Below, in pieces: positions 49,540-58,928 of a stretch of DNA of 64,000 nt; the first letter of the stretch is position 1; each line of letters starts with the position of its first letter. Below the pieces are notes generated by a model. It saw only the letters and a list, made by a program, of their open reading frames with translations. It was not told the origin of the DNA and did no database searches. This stretch comes from AP-15 sp963700195. Its GTDB lineage: Bacteria > Pseudomonadota > Alphaproteobacteria > ATCC43930 > CGMCC-115725. Made by a program: the position numbers and the translations under genes. The stretch is taken from positions 1-64,000 of the forward strand of contig CAVOWQ010000010.1 of the NCBI GenBank assembly GCA_963700195.1. Reading direction: 5' to 3'.

Positions 49540-50321
49540 CTACCGGCGCAGCACCAGCAGCTTTTTGATCTCGGCGATCGCCTTGGCGGGGTTGAGGTTC
49601 TTTCGGGCAGGTCCGGGTGCAGTTCATGATCGTGTGGCAGCGGTAGAGCCGGAACGGGTCTTCGAGCTCGTCGAGACGCTCGCCGGTCTTCTCGTCGCGG
49701 CTGTCGGCGATCCAGCGATAGGCCTGCAACAGCACTGCGGGTCCCAAATAGCGCTCGCTGTTCCACCAGTAGCTCGGGCATGCGGTCGTGCAGCAGAAGC
49801 ACAGAATGCATTCCCAGAGGCCGTCGAGCTTGTTCGCGCTCCTCGATCGATTGCGGGCGCTCGCGGTCGGGCGGCGGCGGGCTCGCGGTCTGCAACCAAG
49901 GCCTGATCGATTGGTACTGCGCAATGACATGCGTCAGATCGGGCACCAGATCCTTGACGACCGGCATGTGCGGCAACGGGTAGATGCGCACCGCGCCTTC
50001 AATGTCCTCGATCGCCTTGAGGCAAGCCAGCGTATTGGTGCCGTCGATGTTCATTGCGCAGGAGCCGCAAATCCCTTCGCGGCACGAGCGGCGGAACGTC
50101 AGGGTCGTATCGATCTCGTTCTTGATCTTGATCAGCGCGTCGAGAACCATCGGCCCGCAATCGTTAAGATCGATTTCGAACGTGTCGATGACCGGGTTCT
50201 TCCCGTCGTCGGGGTTCCAGCGGTAAATCTTGAACTCGCGCAGGCGGGTGGACCCGAGCGGCCCGGCGAAGGTCTTGCCGGTGCCGATTTTCGAGTTCCG
50301 CGGCAGAGTGAATTCGGCCAT
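49540..50321 (-). CDS. sdhB: Succinate dehydrogenase iron-sulfur subunit, two frameshifts
   Basis: SdhB passes electrons from SdhA through three Fe-S clusters to quinone. The first frame gives MAEFTLPRNSKIGTGKTFAG, SCREGICGSCAMNIDGTNTL ([2Fe-2S]) and ends near SIEEREQ. The second frame has KLDGLWECILCFCCTTACPS ([4Fe-4S]) and YRCHTIMNCTRTCPK ([3Fe-4S]). The third frame has NLNPAKAIAEIKKLLVLRR and the stop at 49540-49542. Two extra bases, near 49830 (gaaCaagctc) and near 49605 (ccgaaaGaacc), account for both changes. Repaired length is 259 aa, normal. Since the enzyme is central in an aerobe, sequence error is likelier than loss. Confidence 0.9.
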
Positions 50322-50365
50322 CTACGGTCTTAACCTCCGCACCGAAATGATGCCGGAGGATACGC

Positions 50366-50505
50366 AAGAGCCCCTCTCCGCCCTTCAGGGGGGAGAGGGA
50401 GGGGCCCGGCGCGAAGCGGCGGGAGGGTGAGGTGGGCGGGCCTCAGGCCGGCACGTCGGCCCCCCTCACCCCGCCCTCTCCCCCCGGCCGGCGGGGGGAG
50501 AGGGT
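50366..50505. repeat. Palindromic intergenic repeat, type B (copy of 5491-5623)
   Basis: Starts AAGAGCCCCTCTCCGCCCTT and ends GGGGAGAGGGTA, nearly identical to the copy at 5491-5623. It lies in the 236-bp gap between sdhA and sdhB, where it may affect mRNA processing or stability. Confidence 0.78.
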
Positions 50506-50557
50506 AAGATGAGCGTCCCTGGAGGTGGTGAAGTGAGACGCAAACCATGCTCTGATC

Positions 50558-52352
50558 TCAGTAGACGCGTGCCTTCGGCGGGAAGGTCTGCACCTCGTTC
50601 GACAATGTAAAGAGGTGGACCGGCCGATCGCCGAGCTTGACCCCGCCATCGCCGTCGAGCCAGGCGAGCGTGTGCTTCATCCAATTCCGGTCGTCGCGCT
50701 CGGGGTAATCCTCGCGGGCATGCGCACCGCGGCTCTCGGTCCGGTTCTCGGCCGAGTGCAGGGTGACGACGGCCTGCTCGAGCAGATTTTCCAGCTCCAG
50801 GGCTTCGACGAGGTCGGTGTTCCAGATCATCGACCGGTCGGAGATGCCGAGCTCGCCGAAGCTGTTGGCCACCACGTCGATCCGGCTGACCCCTTCCCGG
50901 AGCACTTGCGCCGTGCGAAAGACGGCGCAGTTGGTCTGCATGACGCGCTGCATATCGAGGCGGATCTCGGCGGTCTTGCGGGCCCCGTGCGACTGACGCA
51001 CTGCGTCGAGCCGTGCTACCGCGGCCTCGCCGGCGCCGTTCGACATCGGTTTCTGCGGTGTGCCGGGGCGCACCAGCTCGGCCGCTCGCTGGGCTGCGGC
51101 GCGGCCGAACACAACGATGTCGAGCAGCGAGTTGCAGCCGAGCCTATTGGCCCCGTGCACCGAGACCGAAGCCGCCTCGCCGATCGCCATCAGTCCCGGG
51201 ACGGTCGCGTCCGGTTCATCCGCAGTCGGCCGCAGCACCTCGCCGTGGTGGTTCGTCGGAATGCCGCCCATGTTGTAATGCACCGTCGGCAACACGGGGA
51301 TCGGTTCCCGCGTGACGTCGACCCCGGCGAAGATCTTGGCCGTCTCCGAAATTCCTGGAAGCCGCTGGTGCAGGACCTCGGGCGACAAGTGCTCGAGGTG
51401 GAGGAGAATGTGGTCCTTCTCCGAACCGCAGCCGCGGCCTTCGCGGATCTCGATCGTCATTGCCCGGCTGACGACGTCGCGCGAGGCCAGATCCTTGGCG
51501 TGCGGCGCGTAGGCTTCCATGAAGCGCACGCCCTCGCCGTTGGTCATATAGCCGCCCTCACCGCGCGCGCCCTCAGTGATCAGGCAGCCGGCGCCATAGA
51601 TCCCGGTCGGGTGGAACTGGATGAATTCCATGTCCTGCAATGGCAGCCCGGCGCGCAATATCATCGCATTGCCGTCACCGGTGCAGGTGTGGGCCGAGGT
51701 GCAGGAGAAATAGGTCCGGCCATAGCCGCCGGTCGCGAGCACCACGAGATGGGCGCGAAAGCGGTGCAGGCTGCCGTCCTCGAGGTTCCAAGCCATGACC
51801 CCGCGGCAGGCGCCCTCCTCGTCCATGATCAAATCGAGCGCAAAATACTCGACAAAAAATTCCGCATTGTTGCGCAAGCATTGCTGATAAAGCGTGTGGA
51901 TGAGCGCGTGACCGGTGCGGTCGGCAGCGGCGCAAGCGCGCCGCGCCGGATCGCCCTCGCCGTACTCCATCATGTGGCCGCCAAACGGCCGCTGATAGAT
52001 CCGGCCCTCTTCGGTGCGGGAGAACGGCACGCCGAAATGCTCGAGCTCAATCACCGCGGGGATCGCATTGCGGCACATGTACTCGATCGCATCTTGGTCG
52101 CCGAGCCAATCCGAACCCTTGACGGTGTCATACATGTGCCAGCGCCAATCGTCCGGGCCGACATTGCCGAGCGCGGCACTGATCCCGCCCTGAGCAGCAA
52201 CCGTGTGACTGCGGGTTGGAAAGACCTTGCTGATGCAAGCTGTCCGCAGCCCTTCGATAGTCATTCCCAATGTCGCCCGCAGACCCGCACCCCCGGCACC
52301 GACGACGACCACGTCGTAGCTGTGATCGAGTGATGTTGTAGGCCGGTGGCAT
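50558..52352 (-). CDS. sdhA: Succinate dehydrogenase flavoprotein subunit, frameshifted at its N-terminus
   Basis: 597 aa after repair. The FAD fold is VVVGAGGAGLRATLGMTIEG; TRSHTVAAQGGISAALGNVG contains the histidine that binds FAD covalently. Active-site regions are EFIQFHPTGIYGAGCLITEG, DVVSRAMTIEIREGRGCGSE and GANRLGCNSLLDIVVFGRAA. The true N-terminus MPPAYNIT (ATG 52350-52352) is in another frame; one extra base near 52328 (catcactCgatcacag) separates it from DHSYD-VVVVGAGG. Without repair the frame starts at 52312. It oxidises succinate to fumarate. Confidence 0.93.
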
Positions 52353-52364
52353 GCGGGGCTCCAA

Positions 52365-52760
52365 TCAGCTCATCGATCCGAAGGCAATGCTGAGCACTGC
52401 GAAGATCCCCGCCACGGCGAAACCGAAACTGAGCAGACGGACGGCGACGACGAGGCCGAGCCTGGCGAGCTCGGTATGAACATAGTCTTCGATGACCACC
52501 TGAAGCCCGAGCGACGCGTGATAAAAAGTCGCAATAAGCAACAATACCAGCAGAATGGCCGGCAGCGGGAGGCCGACCCAGTTCTGCACGGTCTCGATAT
52601 CGGCGCCGACCAGGCCGATGACGGAGGCCACGAACCAAAGGCTCAACGGCACCAGCGCAATCGCGGTAATCCGCTGCGCCCACCAGTGCTCGACCCCCTC
52701 CTTCGCCGAACCCAGCCCGATTGCACGGCCGAGCGGCGAGCGCATCCGCGATGCCATCAT
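52365..52760 (-). CDS. sdhD: Succinate dehydrogenase membrane anchor subunit
   Basis: 131 aa with three membrane helices: ITAIALVPLSLWFVASVIGL, PAILLVLLLIATFYHASLGL and RLLSFGFAVAGIFAVLSIAF. EHWWAQRITA and the histidine of YHASLGLQVVIEDYVH match SdhD quinone/haem-site positions. It is one base from the sdhC stop and 12 bp before sdhA. Confidence 0.92.
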   Translation of the reverse strand: MMASRMRSPLGRAIGLGSAKEGVEHWWAQRITAIALVPLSLWFVASVIGLVGADIETVQNWVGLPLPAILLVLLLIATFYHASLGLQVVIEDYVHTELARLGLVVAVRLLSFGFAVAGIFAVLSIAFGSMS

Positions 52761-52761
52761 A

Positions 52762-53154
52762 TCAGGAAACCCAGCGAGCTACCCCGGCGATCCAGGCAAC
52801 CAAAGTCAAGACGGCGGTCGCCCCGACGACAATCCAACCACCAATATAGGTCAATTCAAGATCGAGCGCATGGCCGGTGTCCCAGACGAGGTGACGGATG
52901 CCATTGCACAGATGATAGAACAGCGACAACGTCCAGCCGAACAACAGCAAGAGCCCGATCCAGGAGCCGAGGAAATCCTGGACGCCTTCATAGGCCTCCG
53001 GCCCGGAAGCGGCAGCAACCAGCCACCACACGAGCAGAAGCATCCCACCGCTCAGCGCCACGCCGGAAGCGCGGTGGAGGATCGACAGAACGGAGGTGAG
53101 TTGCCATCGGTAGATCTGAAGGTGCGGCGAAAGCGGCCGATCGGCGGATCTCAT
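52762..53154 (-). CDS. sdhC: Succinate dehydrogenase cytochrome b556 subunit
   Basis: 130 aa. RPLSPHLQIYRWQLTSVLSI, then the signature HRASGVALSGGMLLLVWWLV, and HLCNGIRHLVWDTGHALDLE with the haem-ligand histidine, followed by a third membrane helix. First gene of sdhC-sdhD-sdhA-sdhB. Its promoter should lie in 53155-53243, between it and the upstream HpcH/CitE gene. Confidence 0.94.
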   Translation of the reverse strand: MRSADRPLSPHLQIYRWQLTSVLSILHRASGVALSGGMLLLVWWLVAAASGPEAYEGVQDFLGSWIGLLLLFGWTLSLFYHLCNGIRHLVWDTGHALDLELTYIGGWIVVGATAVLTLVAWIAGVARWVS

Positions 53155-53243
53155 TTACGGCAATTCCGGATTTCCCTTGCGGTCGGCCGCTGTGAATTAG
53201 CCCGCGTGCCGGGGAGTGTCAACGCAGGCGCTACCCAACCGCG

Positions 53244-54116
53244 TCAGTTCTCGCCGAAGAGCCGCTCGATCTCGCCGGCTAACGCCAAGAGTCGCCTTGC
53301 GTTTTCCACATGCAGGTTTTCGATCAACCGGCCTTCCACGAGAACGACGCCCCTGCCAGCGGCCGCCGCTTCGCTGTGCGCCGCGATGATCCGCCGCGAC
53401 CATTCGACCTCCTCGGGGGTCGGGGCGAATGCTGCGTTGGCGGCAGCGATCTGCTTGGGATGGATCAATGTCTTGCCGTCGAAACCGAGCTCGCGGCCTT
53501 GCCGGCATGCGCTCGCAAAGCCCTCATCGTCTGAAACGTCGAGGTGAACCCCATCGAGAACCGCCAACCCGTGGGCGCGTGCTGCCAGAATGGCGAGGCT
53601 GAGGGAGGCAATCAGCGGCAGACGATCGTGGGTCGGCAGCGCGTGCAGGTCTTTGGTCAGGTCCGAGGTGCCGAGGACGAGCGCGGCGAGCCTCGGGCTC
53701 GCTGCGGCGATCTCCCGGGCGCAGAGGATGCCGCGCGCGGTCTCCAGCATGCACCAGACGCCGAGCCGCTCCGCGGCCCCGAACGCGTCGAGCAGCGACG
53801 CGGTCAACGCCACCCGGTCGGGACTCTCCACCTTCGGCAACAGCACCGCGTCGATCGGCATCGTGGCAGCGGCCACGAGATCGGCATGGCCCCACGGCGT
53901 GTCCAACGCGTTGACGCGGATTACCAGCTCGCGGTCGCCGTAGCCGCCGCCCGCGAGGGCCGCCGCGACTATCGTCCGCGCGCCCTCCTTCGCTTCCGGA
54001 GTCACGGCGTCTTCGAGATCGAAGATCAGCCCGTCGGCAGGCAGCGTTCGCGCCTTCTCGAAAGCCCGCGGGTTCGAGCCGGGCATGAAGAGAACACTGC
54101 GGCGCGGGCGAGGCAT
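53244..54116 (-). CDS. HpcH/HpaI aldolase/citrate lyase-family protein (CitE-like)
   Basis: 290 aa TIM-barrel lyase. RPRRSVLFMPGSNPRAFEKA, ADGLIFDLEDAVTPEAKEGA (Mg-binding ED) and VIRVNALDTPWGHADLVAAA are typical of CitE and L-malyl-CoA/beta-methylmalyl-CoA lyases; LPKVESPDRV and MLETARGILCAREIAAASPR carry the second acidic metal ligand. GKTLIHPKQIAAANAAFAPT is the C-terminal lid. It probably cleaves or condenses a malyl-CoA-like thioester. It follows the LLM enzyme gene by 32 bp. Confidence 0.9.
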   Translation of the reverse strand: MPRPRRSVLFMPGSNPRAFEKARTLPADGLIFDLEDAVTPEAKEGARTIVAAALAGGGYGDRELVIRVNALDTPWGHADLVAAATMPIDAVLLPKVESPDRVALTASLLDAFGAAERLGVWCMLETARGILCAREIAAASPRLAALVLGTSDLTKDLHALPTHDRLPLIASLSLAILAARAHGLAVLDGVHLDVSDDEGFASACRQGRELGFDGKTLIHPKQIAAANAAFAPTPEEVEWSRRIIAAHSEAAAAGRGVVLVEGRLIENLHVENARRLLALAGEIERLFGEN

Positions 54117-54148
54117 GGCGGGTATCGGCGCCCGTGATTGGCTGAACT

Positions 54149-55240
54149 CTATTCCGCAGCCTTGGCCGACGGAGACTGCCGGCTCTTCAATACGGGCAGC
54201 ACCTCTTTGGCGAATAGCCTCAGCGAGGCCTCCGCCTTCTCGTAAGGAATGCCGCCGAAGCGGAACGCGGCGTTGAGCTCGAAATCGCCGATCACCTCGC
54301 GCCGCGCCTCCAATTCGCGCAAGATGCGGTCCGGGGTGCCCCAAACGGCGGCTCTCATAAAACCCTCGACCGCGCCTTCGAGGCCGCCTTTGCGGGCGAT
54401 CTCGGCCTTCTGCGCATAAGCGTCATAGCCCTTCACTGTGGCGAAGTGCTCGCCGAGGAACTCGTAATGATCGAAGTTGCTCTCGACGAACTTGCCCATG
54501 TGCTTGCGGGCCAGCGTCTCCGCCTCGTCGAGCCGCGGCGCGCAGATGCAGAAATCGGTGATCATCATCGTCGGCGCTTCGATGCGGTGGAATTTACGGT
54601 GCATTTCGCGGTTGCGCTGAATTGCCGGGAGCCGCATCGGCCACGGGCGGTCGGAAAACATTACCATGTGGGCGCCGAGCCGCGCCGCCGAATCCACCGA
54701 ATCCTCGCTCGAGGCGACGGCGTAGATGCGCCCGTCGAAGCTGTATTTCGGGCGCGGGCGCAATTCGACCCGCGGCTGCTTGTAATAAGTGCCGTCGGCC
54801 TCGATCCAGCCGGTGCGCAGCGCTTTGACGATCATCGGCGCCGCCTCGTCGAACCGCCCGCGGCTCTCGTCCATCGTGCCGCGGAATGCGGCGAACTCGC
54901 GCCGCGCCAGGCCGCGGCCAAAGCCGAGCCGCAGCCGGCCCTTGCACAGCAGGTCGAGCACCGCCGCCTGCTCGGCCACGCGCAGCGGGTCGTGCCACGG
55001 CAGGATCACCGCAGCGGTGCCGAGATCGATGTCCGGGCAAACGCCGGCGAGATAGGTCATCAGCTGCAGATTGTCGGGGCAGAACGAGTAATCGAAAAAA
55101 TGATGCTCGGCCGACCACAACGCGTCGAAGCCGAGACCCGACGCCTGGCGCGCCAATCGCAGATCCTCGCCCCAGACCTGATCGTCGCTCATGTTTTCCC
55201 AGCCGTAGCTGGCGAAGATCATCATCAAGCCGACATCCAT
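54149..55240 (-). CDS. LLM-class flavin-dependent oxidoreductase
   Basis: 363 aa. MDVGLMMIFASYGWENMSDD, then ASGLGFDALWSAEHHFFDYS, GTAAVILPWHDPLRVAEQAA, LGFGRGLARREFAAFRGTMD and VASSEDSVDSAARLGAHMVM place it in the bacterial luciferase-like family. The C-terminus has GTPDRILRELEARREVIGDF. It would be an FMN-dependent monooxygenase with a partner reductase elsewhere. It sits between MmgE/PrpD (upstream) and the CitE-like gene in one transcription unit. Confidence 0.88.
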   Translation of the reverse strand: MDVGLMMIFASYGWENMSDDQVWGEDLRLARQASGLGFDALWSAEHHFFDYSFCPDNLQLMTYLAGVCPDIDLGTAAVILPWHDPLRVAEQAAVLDLLCKGRLRLGFGRGLARREFAAFRGTMDESRGRFDEAAPMIVKALRTGWIEADGTYYKQPRVELRPRPKYSFDGRIYAVASSEDSVDSAARLGAHMVMFSDRPWPMRLPAIQRNREMHRKFHRIEAPTMMITDFCICAPRLDEAETLARKHMGKFVESNFDHYEFLGEHFATVKGYDAYAQKAEIARKGGLEGAVEGFMRAAVWGTPDRILRELEARREVIGDFELNAAFRFGGIPYEKAEASLRLFAKEVLPVLKSRQSPSAKAAE

Positions 55241-55264
55241 GGTCCCCTCCGAAGCAGCATTTTA

Positions 55265-56626
55265 TCAGGTGTGCAGCAAGCCGATCAGCTCAGAGACGTG
55301 CGCGATGCGGCGGAAGTCGTGGATCGCCGCCAGGCTCGCCTCGATCTGCCGATCGCTCAAGCGGGCGTAAGGCACCAGGGTGCGGTACTTCCGATCGATA
55401 TCGGCCCACCCCAGACCGCCGGCGCCCGCACCTTTTGGCGCAAAGACCGTGCTGGTGCTGACCCGGCCGTCCGTTGTCCGAATGGTCACGGTCGCGCCTT
55501 GCCGATAACGCTCGGTGTTGCCGGTTGGCGGCGGCCCGACCCGAACCTTGTCGATCAGCCCATGAATGACCGGGTCGGCGATCTTGGCGGCGGTCGCGTG
55601 CACCCATGAGAAGTCGTGATCGGCGGCTCCCGCCGCAAGGAAATAGGCGGGGCTGTGCGCCATGCCGATCAGATCGGTCGGGTGCAGCGGACCGGTCAGC
55701 GCGGTGAAGCCGGGACGCGACACGGTGATGCTTTCGATGTCCTGCGGCGCGATGTTCCCGTCTTTCGCGGCGTTCGCAGCCGCCTCGGCGAGCGCGTGAT
55801 AGGGATGACCGCCGGGCACCAGCTTGACGGCCATGTCGGTGATGATGTCCCAGGACTGTCCGAGGTCGCGAGTCACACTCGCACCGGCTGAGGGACCCTC
55901 GGTCCCGCCGTAGACTTCGAGAAACCCGCGCTTGGTCTCGAGAATGCTCTCTTCCGCCCGATATCCGCGCTGCGCCGCGAGCGCGGCTCGAACACCCAGC
56001 ATCGCCGCCAGGCCCGCATGATACTCGCGGGCGGTGCTGGTGTTCGCCGCGGCCATCAATCCGCCGATCGAGGTCGCGGAGAGGGCGATCGCCTGCGCCA
56101 TCTGCGGCGGGTCGAGCCGCAGCAGCCGACTGGCGGCAACGGCGCCGGCGAAGATCGCGGCCAGGCAGCCATGAAAGCCACGAGAGCGAAAGCCGGGCGT
56201 GATCGCCTCACCGACGCGCCCGGCCGCCTCGTAGCCGAGCACAATTGCCGCGAGCACCTCTTCGCCGCTCGCAGCATTCCGCTCGGCCACCGCGAGCGCC
56301 GTGGCGACGAGAATCGTGCCGGCATGGACGATATTGCGCAGATCGCTGTCGTCGGAAGCCGCTGCGTCGCTCATCACGGCATTGACTTGCGCCGCCTCGG
56401 CTACCGGCAGTTTTGGCCCCGCATCGAACCACAGCGAGGCTTCGGCGGTCCCGCCGCGTTCTCGCGCGAGGTCGCGGATGATGACCGAAGATTCTATCCC
56501 GGCGCCGAGCGCCGCGCTGGCGAGCGTGCTGGCGATCAGCATCGCGGCATGATCGACCGCCTGCGGCGGAAGGTCGGCTGGGCCGATCCGAGTCAGAAAC
56601 TCGGCCAATTCACCGGCGACCGTCAT
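55265..56626 (-). CDS. MmgE/PrpD-family protein
   Basis: 453 aa. MTVAGELAEFLTRIGPADLP, HAAMLIASTLASAALGAGIE, NAVMSDAAASDDSDLRNIVH (equivalent of the catalytic AHxxD-region), AGRVGEAITPGFRSRGFHGC and KLVPGGHPYHALAEAAANAA with the HP motif in the second domain. The family includes 2-methylcitrate dehydratase and itaconate decarboxylase (IrdA/CAD), so a dehydratase or decarboxylase is likely. Start ATG 56624-56626; 24 bp separates its stop from the LLM gene. Confidence 0.9.
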   Translation of the reverse strand: MTVAGELAEFLTRIGPADLPPQAVDHAAMLIASTLASAALGAGIESSVIIRDLARERGGTAEASLWFDAGPKLPVAEAAQVNAVMSDAAASDDSDLRNIVHAGTILVATALAVAERNAASGEEVLAAIVLGYEAAGRVGEAITPGFRSRGFHGCLAAIFAGAVAASRLLRLDPPQMAQAIALSATSIGGLMAAANTSTAREYHAGLAAMLGVRAALAAQRGYRAEESILETKRGFLEVYGGTEGPSAGASVTRDLGQSWDIITDMAVKLVPGGHPYHALAEAAANAAKDGNIAPQDIESITVSRPGFTALTGPLHPTDLIGMAHSPAYFLAAGAADHDFSWVHATAAKIADPVIHGLIDKVRVGPPPTGNTERYRQGATVTIRTTDGRVSTSTVFAPKGAGAGGLGWADIDRKYRTLVPYARLSDRQIEASLAAIHDFRRIAHVSELIGLLHT

Positions 56627-56664
56627 CCTAGAGCCCAATATAAGGAAAGAAATCGGCCTCTGGT

Positions 56665-56782
56665 TCGTCTTGGCCGGGCTGGGCCCGTGGGCCTTCAGCC
56701 CAAGGACTTGTTCCGTGGGCATCCACGCCTTCAGGCGCCCGAAACAAAGGCGTGGATACGCGGATCAAGTCCGCGCAAGACG
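56665..56782. repeat. Palindromic intergenic repeat, type D
   Basis: Ends CGTCTTG... and ...CAAGACG are inverted. Inside are GGCCCGTGGGCC, and ATCCACGCCTT with AAGGCGTGGAT around a short spacer. The 256-bp gap 56627-56882 holds this element and the untranslated ends of the flanking genes. Confidence 0.6.
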
Positions 56783-56882
56783 ATTTGGGATTGATGACTG
56801 CAAATCTCCAACCGGTTATCTTCGCTTTGGTGGCAATGACGAACACCTATCGGTCCTTCGAGATTCACTTCGGTTACACTTT

Positions 56883-57539
56883 TCACGCCGGTATTGGCGC
56901 GATGAGCCCCACATCATCTTCTTTGAGGTTGTTGACCCGATCGCTGACCGGGGCGATGGTCATCGTGCCGGTGTAAGGGACCAGCAGCCGCTTTGCCGCC
57001 GCGTCAGGGGCGGTCAGCCAGCGCTGATAGTCGGCCGGCGCAATGATGACCGGCATGCGTTCGTGCACCTCGCTGACCAATTTGTTCGCTCGTGTCGTGA
57101 TGATCGCGAACGTCTCGACCGGGTCGCCGTTCTCGGGCGTCCACTTCTCCCATAGCCCGGCAAATGCGCACAGCGCTCCGTTGCGCAACATTATCTTGAA
57201 AGGCTGTTTTCTCGCCCCTCTCGTCCGCCATTCGTAAAACCCGTTCGCCGGGACGAGACACCGTTGCGTCTGAAACGCCGACCGAAAGACCGGCTTGTCG
57301 TCGATCTCCTCGGCAAGCGCATTGATCATTCGGGCTCCCAGCGAGAGATCGCGCGACCACGGCGGCACCAGGCCCCAGCGAGCCAGTCGGACCGTCCTCA
57401 GCTTCTCCGCTGCAACCACCATGGGAGAGAGCTGGGTCGGCGCGATGTTGTACCGCGGCACCAATTCGGGCACCTGGTCGAGGACGAACTTCTTCTTTAT
57501 TTCAGCCGCGCCGGCTGTGAGATAAAAGCGCCCGCACAT
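56883..57539 (-). CDS. YedK/HMCES (SRAP) family abasic-site protein
   Basis: 218 aa. Starts MCGRFYLTAGAAEI; after removal of Met, Cys2 forms a thiazolidine crosslink with abasic sites in single-stranded DNA. RYNIAPTQLSPMVVAAEKLR, WGLVPPWSRDL, VPANGFYEWRTRG (catalytic glutamate) and EVHERMPVIIAPADYQRWL (catalytic histidine) follow. In the motif that usually reads NARxE, this protein has INALAEEI, with leucine for arginine. The family shields abasic sites at stalled forks. Confidence 0.92.
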   Translation of the reverse strand: MCGRFYLTAGAAEIKKKFVLDQVPELVPRYNIAPTQLSPMVVAAEKLRTVRLARWGLVPPWSRDLSLGARMINALAEEIDDKPVFRSAFQTQRCLVPANGFYEWRTRGARKQPFKIMLRNGALCAFAGLWEKWTPENGDPVETFAIITTRANKLVSEVHERMPVIIAPADYQRWLTAPDAAAKRLLVPYTGTMTIAPVSDRVNNLKEDDVGLIAPIPA

Positions 57540-57611
57540 AAGATGGACTATAGCACCATGGCGGGCCGGCCGGCTTGCAAATCTCGCATGCTCTTAAATC
57601 GAAAGGGCCAG

Positions 57612-58911
57612 TCAGCGTAGCGGCGCGAACGCGGTCTCGCGCGTCCGCAACAGGATTACGAGGGTGACTAGCGCGGCTATAATGACATACGCGGCCGGTG
57701 CGTGGTTGTTGCCCGTTGTCCGCACCAGAAAGGTGGCGATGAACGGCGCGAAACCGCCAAAGATCGCGACTGCAATGTTGTAACCGATCGATAATGCGGT
57801 GTAGCGCACCCGAGTTCGGGAAAATCTCGGCGTAGAAGGCCGGGCATGCTCCCGCATAGGGCACGTAGAGCACGACCATCAGCAGCTGCGCCAATAACGC
57901 GAGCCCTACACTGCCCGACGAGGCCATCAGGAAAAACGGATAGCCCAGTACTGCGTAGCCGATGCAGGAGGCGATCAACAAAGGCCGCCGCCCGACGCGG
58001 TCCGAGAGCCAGCCCATCAACGGCAAAAGCAGCACGAACACCGCAAGACACGACGTGCCGATCCACAGCGCTGTGCTTTGCGCCAGCTTGCCGACCGAAC
58101 TCATGTAATTCGTCAGATAGACGAGCGCGATATAGTAGGCGACCGTGTTGTGCAGCGTCACGCCGAAGCCGAGCAGGGTCTCGCGCGGGTATTGTCGCAT
58201 TGCCTCGCCCAGCGGCGCGGCGGCGACCGCGCCCTGCTCCTCGATCTCGGTGAATTTGGGCGTGTCGTCGAGCCGCCAACGCAGATACAAGCCGACCGCC
58301 CCGACGGCAATCCCAAATAGGAACGGCAATCGCCAGCCCCAGGCGAGCCGGTCGGCTTGCGGCAATGCGGCGTTGAGCAATGCCGCGGTCAGCGAGCCGA
58401 GCAGAAAGCCGCCGCCCACTCCGACGAGCTGCCACGAGCCAAAAAAACCGCGCCGAGCGGGCGGCGCGAACTCCACAATATAGGAGGTCGAGCCGCCCCA
58501 TTCACCGCCCGCCGAGAGCCCCTGGAACAACCGCACGACAACAAGGAGGATCGGCGCGAGCACGCCGACTTGGCCATAGGTCGGCAACAGCCCCATAGCA
58601 AACGTCGCGAGCGCCATCACGAATACCACGGTGCTCAACGCCTTGCGGCGGCCGTGACGGTCGCCATAGATGCCGAACAGAACCGACCCCACCGGCCGCA
58701 TCACAAAGCCGACACCAAACACCCCGAAGGTCGACAACAACGATACAACCGGGTCGCCGCCGGGGAAGAACAGCAGCGATATCGTCGGTACGAGATACCC
58801 ATAGACGCCGAAATCGAACCATTCCAGAACATTACCGATGACGCCGGCGGTGATCGCCTTGCGGTACTGTGTGCGAGTCCCCAGCGGGGGACTGGCTGCT
58901 GCGACAGTCAT
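57612..58911 (-). CDS. MFS transporter, metabolite:H+ symporter type, frameshifted
   Basis: About 432 aa after repair, 12 membrane helices. The N-terminus AGVIGNVLEWFDFGVYGYLV is the signature of the MHS (ShiA/ProP-like) branch; GIYGDRHGRRKALSTVVFVM is the loop 2-3 motif and GGEWGGSTSYIVEFAPPARR the helix 5 motif. After PAFYAEIFPN the frame changes; TRVRYTALSIGYNIAVAIFG and FAPFIATFLVRTTGN continue in the next frame to the stop at 57612. One extra base near 57815-57822 explains this. It probably takes up a carboxylate or a compatible solute. Confidence 0.87.
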
Positions 58912-58928
58912 GCTCGCTTGCTAGAGTA

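Noticed and set aside
50615..52333. 572-codon open frame on the plus strand
   Set aside because: Antisense to sdhA, no recognisable domain; composition typical of shadow frames.
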